This document shows positions 19,401-24,447 of a stretch of 64,000 nt of DNA, piece by piece. Under the pieces are notes generated by a model. It ran no database searches. It was given only the letters and a program-made list of their open reading frames with translations, and was not told the DNA's origin. The DNA is taken from the NCBI GenBank assembly GCA_036273935.1, contig DASUGQ010000118.1:1-64000 (forward strand), given 5' to 3'. How positions within the stretch are numbered: the stretch's first letter is position 1; each line of letters opens with the position of its first letter. Source of the stretch: ZC4RG29 sp036273935. GTDB taxonomy: Bacteria > Bacteroidota > Bacteroidia > Cytophagales > Cyclobacteriaceae. The translations under genes and the position numbers were made by a program.

Positions 19401-19505
19401 TATAATAAAGCCACGATAAGGCTCTATGAAGCACAACACGGAGTATTTCTAATTCGGGTGACTACGAGTAATGGAGTTACCTATTCCCGAATAATTCGAA
19501 ATTAA
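16410..19505 (+). CDS. T9SS-secreted multidomain protein: unassigned PUL family + Ig-like + LamG + sorting domain
   Basis: About 1031 residues from ATG 16410. The frame is open further upstream but would overlap the LamG gene, and only 16410 gives a clean signal peptide (MRYAYLALFFFFFIVDANSQ). Residues about 20-555 are homologous to the lipoprotein at 8903 (MPDAPSPYVMRDW, GVDKTNQNGMNW, DWWYD at 152-156, SFPTFLLYNPYEE). About 555-735 form Ig/PKD-like sandwiches (YKWYVNDV, YNWIVPSG), about 740-927 a LamG domain (ITLSFWMSPG, GVLDEIRIYDKTL), and about 950-1031 a type IX sorting domain (VRIYPNPTQDG...YSRIIRN). The protein is presumably exported through the T9SS as the extracellular depolymerase of the locus, with LamG as a binding module. 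Enzyme class is unknown. Confidence 0.82.
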   Translation: MRYAYLALFFFFFIVDANSQIHQIDIPRVEQMPDAPSPYVMRDWKSVATQYDALVFDQALTGTHLPLISLKSSGKNYPDLKPIQLDTYVGTISETQAEAINIIPAIVSASLMGVDKTNQNGMNWVEKIKDFYNSANGQNVYLNGTSSTSGNDWWYDTMPNVFFYQAFTFYPEIPDFEDQFISVADRWLEAVYAMGGKTTPWSTPFMNYRGWYLSSMTGNATSVKEPEAAGSIAWILYQAYSHTSDRKYLEGAQLCIDYLSGLNSNPAYELQLPYGTLTAAKLNATLGANYDIEKILNWSFNRGDLRGWGTIVGSWDGKDVSGLVGEANDAGNDYAFMMNGYQQVAALAPVAKYDKRFARALAKWILNVANASRLYYPQYLESAKQDDYNWSTQYDPGSVIGYEALKENLDGKALYGTGDAKRNGWAATNLALYGSSHVGYLAAVVEPTIVEKILKLDLNRTDFFAENSFPTFLLYNPYEETKMVMLNEGAGSYRIYDAISETVLAENVSGDIALNINPDEVIMLTFLPAGSTITVKGNKLYVDEHVIDYHYGYDFNPVFRIKSLAADKTTAAFGDDINLFATVENAVAPVSYKWYVNDVLQSETETANFSWTAPGAEGVTEMKVEAISNATIVKDSLSITVVPVIPIPPAIIGITADQKYYLNGATAKIVVAVRDAQVKHFTYNWIVPSGNFEQQDSLITWTTPAEGVYLVRCIVTNEFNLTSETSIDILVKSESDGSTSPLAYYPLNVDVNDYSGNDFNGKVEGTQQADDALGVDDYAYRFTSGSDVIYVDNKSELNFRDAITLSFWMSPGSAGHEAFLISHGSWEERWKISITPDKKLRWTVKTENGVRDLDSKEALTNNEFIHVTCVYTGYSMELFIDGELDGFIAHDGKILTTGKQITFGQKDYSDRGYYYNGVLDEIRIYDKTLQPDEIIQLKELWHEEPVAPSTGVSKKVRIYPNPTQDGAVTVEHRDGKILTLDVFTPDGRSIPVEENIGYNKATIRLYEAQHGVFLIRVTTSNGVTYSRIIRN

Positions 19506-19541
19506 GCAATTATGAAAACGAAAAATATTATTTAAACTAAT

Positions 19542-20687
19542 ATGAACACACTTAAGTTTGCTGTAGTCGGTGCCGGAGAATTTGCCTTCTTTGCTGTGAC
19601 CGAATTTGTCAGGGTACCCGGCGTGAAACTGGTCGGTGTATACGACGAACAAAAGGAAAACAGCCTTAAGTTCAAGACTATTGATGCCCAGATCAAAATT
19701 TACACCTCACTGGAATCACTTTGTGCTGAGAACGATATTGATCTGGTATACATCGCCACGCCGCCCTACCTTCATTACGAGCAATCCAAATCGGCGTTGT
19801 TATCCGGAAAGCATGTGATATGCGAAAAACCCGCGGCTATAAAACTCGAACATGCAATCGAACTCAGGAAGATCGCCAATGAAAGAGGATTGTTATTTGT
19901 CGTTAACCTGATGCAGCGGTATAACTTTCTTTATGATGTTGTTAAAGAAATCATTGATCAGATGATGCTCGGAGAATTCCTTCATGGCTTCTTCGAAAAC
20001 TACGCATCTGATGAAGCCCTTGGTGTAACTCACTGGTTCTGGGACCGGGAAAAATCCGGTGGAATATTTATTGAGCACGGCGTCCATTTCTTCGATATGT
20101 TTTCGGGTTGGTTAGGCGAAGGATCTATAGTGGCCTCTCAAAAACTAAATCGCCCCGGGTATCCTCACATAATAGATAAGGTTCATGCGACGGCGCTGTA
20201 TAACGGTGGTCTCGTAAATTTTTATCATGCGTTCGATCAGCCTAAACGGATGGATCGCCAGGAAATGAGACTGCAATTCGAGCGGGGCGAACTTACCCTT
20301 TATGAGTGGGTGCCCACGCGGCTCCGGATGATTGCACTCTGCACTGAGACAGAGCTTACCTTCTTCCGGACAAAATTCCCTCGTGGCAATATTTCATTCA
20401 AACAATCATTTGCTGAACCACAGATAGTTCGCGGGCGATTTAAACCGTTCACTTTTAATTATAAACTTTCATTGGATACGGGAGATGATGTGGAGAAGCA
20501 GGATATGTATCAAAACCTCATTCGTAGTATGTTACAGGATCAGCTCACCTGGATTTACAACCGCGGCCATATGCGCAAGGTCACCGGAGATAACGCGGTT
20601 GCTTCTTTGAAACTAGCCGAAGATGCAGAGTTACGCGCCACGGTTTTACAGGCGCGGAATGCAACAATGACTGTCACCCATGAATAA
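19542..20687 (+). CDS. Gfo/Idh/MocA family NAD(P)-dependent oxidoreductase
   Basis: A 381-residue cytoplasmic protein with an N-terminal Rossmann fold (KFAVVGAGEFAFFAV; the usual GxGxxG is changed to GAGEFA), the family signature CEKPAA (about residue 92-97) with the catalytic-type Lys-Pro, and a C-terminal α/β domain beginning GGIFIEHGVHFFD, where His in GVH matches the family's catalytic His. Members oxidise or reduce sugar hydroxyls or use NAD+ in glycosidase-like chemistry (GH109). As last gene of the PUL, 36 bases after the T9SS protein, it probably modifies the released sugar. Substrate cannot be deduced. No signal peptide is present. Confidence 0.85.
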   Translation: MNTLKFAVVGAGEFAFFAVTEFVRVPGVKLVGVYDEQKENSLKFKTIDAQIKIYTSLESLCAENDIDLVYIATPPYLHYEQSKSALLSGKHVICEKPAAIKLEHAIELRKIANERGLLFVVNLMQRYNFLYDVVKEIIDQMMLGEFLHGFFENYASDEALGVTHWFWDREKSGGIFIEHGVHFFDMFSGWLGEGSIVASQKLNRPGYPHIIDKVHATALYNGGLVNFYHAFDQPKRMDRQEMRLQFERGELTLYEWVPTRLRMIALCTETELTFFRTKFPRGNISFKQSFAEPQIVRGRFKPFTFNYKLSLDTGDDVEKQDMYQNLIRSMLQDQLTWIYNRGHMRKVTGDNAVASLKLAEDAELRATVLQARNATMTVTHE

Positions 20688-20728
20688 CATTTTTTTGAAC
20701 ACGGTTTTTTGAACGGAGTATTTGTGCA

Positions 20729-21062
20729 ATGGATTTTTTGTTGAGTCTTGTAATTCATCCATTTTTTGAATTGAGGACAAATATATCATTATCCAATTAT
20801 GGCATTTTTCTGTACCACCATGGATCTTCACCTGGCCCGCGTCACATTGAAGAAATACAAGCGAACAAATTTGCAGGGTTCTTTTTAATACCAGCAGGGA
20901 CCGTCAGAGCAGTAAAATGTGAATTTCCTCCGGCTCTATATCGAGGACAGGCAAAAAGTGAGGCGCACCGCATCACAGGAACTCGGCATCACGCCCATCT
21001 ACGTTTTTGGAAACGCGAATGGGATCAATGGCCAAAGTACTAATAGTGGTGTTCGCGCTTGA
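20729..21062 (+). pseudogene. Frameshifted accessory gene, possibly ImmA/IrrE-like
   Basis: Two overlapping frames look coding. The first reads RHIEEIQANKFAGFFLIPAG (about 20840-20900), which resembles the E..AN.FA..LL.P stretch after the zinc site of ImmA/IrrE peptidases, but no HExxH is seen. The second, from about 20920 to the stop at 21060-21062, reads FLRLYIEDRQKVRR then ELGITPIYVFGNANGINGQ and is not assigned. A frameshift would join them. It sits at the start of a block of mobile-element debris just after the PUL. Low-confidence family call. Confidence 0.3.
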
Positions 21063-21216
21063 CAAGTTCACTATACCCGGTGCAAAGCGGCTTGTCATAG
21101 AAATGTTTGAAAGGAATGACGGAAGAAACCTGACCTTGTCGATAAACAGCAAGGCGATTGTCAACGCCCGGCTGATCGACTCCAACGAATACACTTTGAA
21201 CAAAAGGAATATTTAA
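21031..21216 (+). CDS. Small hypothetical protein next to conjugative-element remnant
   Basis: From ATG 21031 the frame encodes 61 residues (MAKVLIVVFALDKFTIPGAK ... IDSNEYTLNKRNI) and ends 18 bases before the next start. The composition looks coding, especially KFTIPGAKRLVIEMFERNDG, but I recognise no family. It overlaps the tail of the preceding decayed frame in another reading frame, so the true start may be further downstream or the gene may itself be a fragment. Confidence 0.3.
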   Translation, partial: AKVLIVVFALDKFTIPGAKRLVIEMFERNDGRNLTLSINSKAIVNARLIDSNEYTLNKRNI

Positions 21217-21234
21217 ACGATTAAACAAACATTC

Positions 21235-22022
21235 ATGAACATCAAGAATTTTGAATATCTAAAAGAAGGCCTGAAGTGCCTGGGCTTTGCCGACAAGTTG
21301 AATGCTGATCTTGAAAATAGGATCAGGGAACAGCCAACAGAGTTCAAACTCAACCTGGTGGGGGAATTTGCCACAGCACAAAAGAAAGAGCAGGTGAACT
21401 ATACACTTGACTTTACCAAGTCCGATCAGACTGATATGTACTTCCTGAACCGGTATCAGGCTACCTTGAAGAACGAAGATCCGGCCCGGGAAAAAACGCA
21501 GACGTTCTACATAACCAAGAATTCAGGTGTCACGGCAAAGGAGGCATACAACCTCCTTAGTGGCCGGTCCGTTAACAAAGACCTGATAAACAAGGAGGGT
21601 CAGACTTACAACGCATGGCTGCAACTCGACTTTCAGGAGAAGGACAAGAACGATAACTATAAACTGAAACAGTATCATTCTGGTTACGGGTATGATCTTG
21701 ACTTGGCGCTCTCTAAATATCCCATTAAAGAACAACTCGATGCAGATCAGAAAGCAAAGGTTATCAAGTCTCTTGCAAAAGGAAATCTCACGCAGGTTAC
21801 TTTTGCCAGGGAAGGGGGAGAAGACAAGACGTTCATAGCGGCTAGCCCCGGTACAAGAACCTTGACCTGTACGATGCTAAAATGCAAAAGCAATTCCAGG
21901 GAATAGATAGGAAGGAAAAGGAGCCTGCAAAAGCCCAGGAGCAAAAAGAAAGTCAGAAACAGGAACCTGATGAAAAAGGTGGGGGGAGCAGCAGAAGAAA
22001 TCGTCCCGACGACGAGGCATAG
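21235..22022 (+). pseudogene. Conjugative-transposon-associated hypothetical gene (DUF3945/4099-type context), frameshifted
   Basis: The frame from 21235 reads FEYLKEGLKCLGFADKLNAD, TDMYFLNRYQATL, SGVTAKEAYNLLSGRSVNKD and YNAWLQLDFQEKDKNDNYKL, a set of motifs I associate with hypothetical proteins encoded on Bacteroidota conjugative transposons. It stops at 21906 with an atypical tail. One base is missing in the C run at 21846-21849: in the other frame the expected ending appears (PRYKNLDLYDAKMQKQFQGI, then a charged tail ...NRPDDEA, stop 22020-22022). The gene is therefore about 262 codons with a -1 frameshift, either a real lesion or a homopolymer error. Function unknown. Confidence 0.6.
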
Positions 22023-22052
22023 GTGTATGAACACTTATCCCTGATATCTAAA

Positions 22053-22356
22053 TGGCGCGCCTGCACTAAGACGGGTCTTTAATGCCTCGGTTGCAAGACT
22101 TGAATTTTCAATTCAATTTCTCTTAGAGTGCGGGAACTTTATTGCCCTGGTTTTGGTTGCAATGGTGATTTCCGCGTCTTTAACTTTCTTCTTGGTGCAA
22201 CATTGGCTTGACAGATTTGCTTTCAGGATAAGGTTTTCAGCAGATCTCTTGTTTGCACCAGTGCTGGTTATTCTTGTTGTTTCGCTGCTGACGATTGTTG
22301 CAAGAACTGTAGGTGTCTCTATGAGCAATCCGGTTAATTTGTTAAAGGAACATTGA
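22053..22356 (+). pseudogene. Orphan C-terminal fragment of an FtsX/MacB-type ABC permease
   Basis: The plus strand reads ALRRVFNASVARLEFSIQFL, then GNFIALVLVAMVISASLTFF, QHWLDRFAFRIRFS and MSNPVNLLKEH before the stop. This is the closing part of FtsX-like permeases: the RKVLGAS region, last helices, W(L)..FA(Y/F)R and NP...LK.E. The corresponding ending of the frameshifted permease at 41.3-43.7 kb shows the same layout (NWLQNFAYR, INPATTLKSE). The N-terminal 90% of the gene is absent, so this is a relic left by deletion or rearrangement. Confidence 0.65.
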
Positions 22357-22479
22357 GTCCAGCATCGCAGGATGATGTTTGACGTTGAGGGACAAAGAAA
22401 GTTAATTAATGGTAGACTCAAGACGCAAGTGGTTTCAGCTTCTATTTTCTATCGACGTGATTCTGAACGTCTTCGAAAA

Positions 22480-22646
22480 ATCACTTCCTAAACCCGAACA
22501 AGGAATGATATTATCTAAGTAGGGTTCAATGGGGGTTTATAGGACGCAACCCATTGAGCCGCCATGCGTGACTCGGAACAGCGTGGACGGCAGCCTCCAA
22601 CTCTCCCTTGCGATGTATTAGGAAACCTTGAGCCAGATCTTGACGT
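22480..22646. repeat. Toxin-antitoxin upstream region, copy 1
   Basis: The stretch beginning CCGAACAAGGAATGATATTA is repeated with changes at about 23550-23720. Both lead into a palindromic operator and a HigB-type toxin frame, so the promoter region was duplicated together with the toxin gene. No other gene is seen between 22357 and 22678. Confidence 0.55.
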
Positions 22647-22664
22647 TATGTCAATATTGACATA
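22647..22664. promoter_or_regulatory. Perfect 18-bp palindrome, probable toxin-antitoxin operator (copy 1)
   Basis: TATGTCAATATTGACATA is its own reverse complement and ends 15 bases before the toxin start. The duplicated locus keeps it with one change at 23721-23738. Antitoxins of HigA/Xre type repress their own operon by binding such sites. Binding is inferred. Confidence 0.6.
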
Positions 22665-22678
22665 TATTTACAGGTGGA

Positions 22679-23017
22679 ATGGGTACTCGAGATAAGCCGC
22701 TCGTTTGGCTGCAAGGTGAAATAAAGACGCCACCGTTTTCGGCTCAGGCAAGAATTGAAGTTGGCTATTTATTACGACGCTTACAGAAAGGCGAGAAGCT
22801 ATCCCTGCCGCATTCACGTCCTATGCCGTCTATTGGTGCAAGATGCCATGAGCTTCGGATTGTGGATGATGATAAGATTTGGCGGATTGTGCATCGAATT
22901 GATAAAGATGCCATTTTGATTTTAGAAGTTTTTCAAAAGAAAACGCAAAAAACCCCATCGACAATTGCAAACGCCGGATTAAACAATATGATAGTTAAAG
23001 GAAATACATATGAATAG
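22679..23017 (+). CDS. HigB/Gp49-type toxin, C-terminus altered by frameshift
   Basis: A 112-residue protein of the phage-derived Gp49/HigB (RelE-like RNase) family: LVWLQGEIKTPPFSAQARIE, GYLLRRLQKGEKLSLPHSRP, CHELRIVDDDKIWRIVHRID and LILEVFQKKTQKTP. The last ~18 residues (TIANAGLNNMIVKGNTYE) are not family-like. Another frame of the same bases gives the canonical ending DNCKRRIKQYDS, as in the second copy. Comparison shows about 8 bases missing near 22965 relative to copy 2, which shifts the frame and extends it into the antitoxin start (overlap 23010-23017). Toxin activity may be reduced or lost. The antitoxin gene follows directly. Confidence 0.75.
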   Translation: MGTRDKPLVWLQGEIKTPPFSAQARIEVGYLLRRLQKGEKLSLPHSRPMPSIGARCHELRIVDDDKIWRIVHRIDKDAILILEVFQKKTQKTPSTIANAGLNNMIVKGNTYE

Positions 23018-23318
23018 CACAAAAAGAAAACGTCTAGAAGCGAAAGGGTGGAAGGTAGGTAATGTTCAGGGATTTCTGAATCTTTCGCCGGAGGAGGCTG
23101 CGTATATTGAATTTAAACTTGCCTTGAGTAAAAATCTGCAAGATTATCGCAAGGCCAAGCGACTCACTCAAACTGAACTCGCACGCCGAATCAAATCGAG
23201 CCAGTCAAGGGTTGCAAAGATGGAGTCCGGCGATCCATCCGTTTCAATTGACCTGCTGGTTCGATCATTATTTGCGTTGGGTGCGTCCAAAAAGCGCTTG
23301 GCCGGCATGCTTGCGTAA
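23010..23318 (+). CDS. HigA-type Xre/HTH antitoxin
   Basis: A 102-residue DNA-binding protein. Residues about 35-95 are an Xre-family helix-turn-helix (LQDYRKAKRLTQTELARRIK, SSQSRVAKMESGDPSVSIDL, LVRSLFALGA). The N-terminus (KRLEAKGWKVGNVQGFLNLS, PEEAAYIEFKLAL) is typical of antitoxins paired with Gp49-type toxins. It overlaps the 3' end of the toxin frame by 8 bases, so translation is coupled. Expected roles are neutralising the toxin and repressing the operon at the palindrome 22647-22664. This is the only antitoxin in the duplicated locus. Confidence 0.85.
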   Translation: MNSTKRKRLEAKGWKVGNVQGFLNLSPEEAAYIEFKLALSKNLQDYRKAKRLTQTELARRIKSSQSRVAKMESGDPSVSIDLLVRSLFALGASKKRLAGMLA

Positions 23319-23389
23319 ATTTCCGCATCAGTAAGTAGATGCAAAAGCTCTGGAAGTACACGAAATTCTCCTTGTCCCTATTGAATAGT

Positions 23390-23447
23390 TGTTCGAAGTA
23401 GGCTTCTTAATCCTGAAAAAAAACGCCAGAATGATACTTTTGCATTT
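23390..23447. repeat. Dispersed repeat copy D (short)
   Basis: TTCGAAGTAGGCTTCTTAAT and the following bases match 913-966 at roughly 80% over about 55 bases, the left extension of repeat copy A. The mnmE-like core is not present here. It lies between the two toxin-antitoxin copies, suggesting it marks a junction of the duplication. Confidence 0.45.
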
Positions 23448-23720
23448 GTTACTCGCACAAAGTTGAAAATTCTCAGGTCACCACACAATGGAGTAGTTCA
23501 GTTGTTCTCGACAGTATGGAGATACAGATGCAGTATGGTTTGAGCCCTAAATCCGAACAAGGAAATAATATTATCTAATTAGGGTTCAATGAGCTTGTGA
23601 TAAAAAGGCTCATAGGACGCCAACACGTTGAGAACCGCCATGCGCGATTCGGAACAGCACGGACGACAGCCTCCAGTCTCCTTACGATAAATTAGGAAAC
23701 CTTGAGCCGACCCTTGATGT

Positions 23721-23738
23721 TATGTCAATACTGACATA
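23721..23738. promoter_or_regulatory. Probable toxin-antitoxin operator (copy 2)
   Basis: TATGTCAATACTGACATA is an 18-base near-palindrome with one base changed compared with 22647-22664. It precedes the second toxin frame, which has no antitoxin of its own, so control by the antitoxin at 23010 in trans is possible. Confidence 0.5.
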
Positions 23739-23752
23739 TTTACAGTTGGAAT

Positions 23753-24066
23753 GAATATTCGAAACAAGCCACTGCGAGGTGAAGACGCCACCGTTTTCGG
23801 CCCAGGCAAGAATTGAAGCTGGTTATTTATTTCGACGACTGCAGAAAGGCGAGAAGCTATCTCTGCCACATTCCTATCCGATGCCGTCTATTGGGACAAG
23901 ATGCTACGAGCTTCGGATTGTAGATGATGATAAGATTTGGCGGATTGTGCATCGGATTGATAAAGATGCCAATTTGATTCTGCAAGTTTTTCAAAAGACG
24001 ACGCAGAAAACTCCCCAAAACGTCATTGACAATTGCAAGCGCCGGATTAAACAGTATGATAGTTAA
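23753..24066 (+). pseudogene. Second HigB/Gp49-type toxin copy, 5' end disrupted, no antitoxin
   Basis: This copy matches the toxin at 22679 closely (KTPPFSAQARIEAGYLFRRL, YELRIVDDDKIWRIVHRIDK) and keeps the canonical C-terminus DNCKRRIKQYDS. The original ATG at 23753 is out of frame because about 16 bases present in copy 1 are missing near 23775. The in-frame alternative is GTG 23779, giving 95 residues that lack the N-terminal W-L-G/Q strand. After the stop the similarity ends and no antitoxin follows. It is probably inactive. Confidence 0.65.
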
Positions 24067-24447
24067 AGGAAAAACCTGACGATTTGGTCTCCGGTAAGTT
24101 TATCCACCCTGTTCTTGGTTATCTTTTTTTAGGAGACGAGTCGACCGCCGCCACTAGCGCTGCAGTTATAAGGGCAAGTTTCCTTTTTGCGCGTTCTTGT
24201 TCTTTATTATTTTCTTGTTGTTACGATTTTTTTTGCATATTTGAGCAGAATTTAAAGAATTTTTGATCGCCGTTAAAAAACATCTGACCTTGTAATTTCC
24301 GTTGATTGTGCCATTCAATACAATTTCACATTAACTCTCCGCTCGATGATGGGCCTGTCTTTTTGTTTTATCGCGACCTACTCGTCTGAAATGTGTATAC
24401 GCGTGTTATTGCTTTAAAGAAAATCATAAAACGATAGTTAAGCATCT
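24067..24447. other. Non-coding gap before the FG-GAP protein
   Basis: No convincing gene is present. One 60-codon plus-strand frame (24084-24266) has biased, Cys/Phe-rich composition and no similarity that I recognise. The region is AT-rich before 24448 and may hold that gene's promoter, but no good TAnnTTTG element was found. Confidence 0.4.

Noticed and set aside
22497..23700. GGGTTCAATG-containing repeats as possible tRNA T-loops
   Set aside because: No acceptor or anticodon stem can be formed; these are the duplicated toxin-antitoxin upstream regions.
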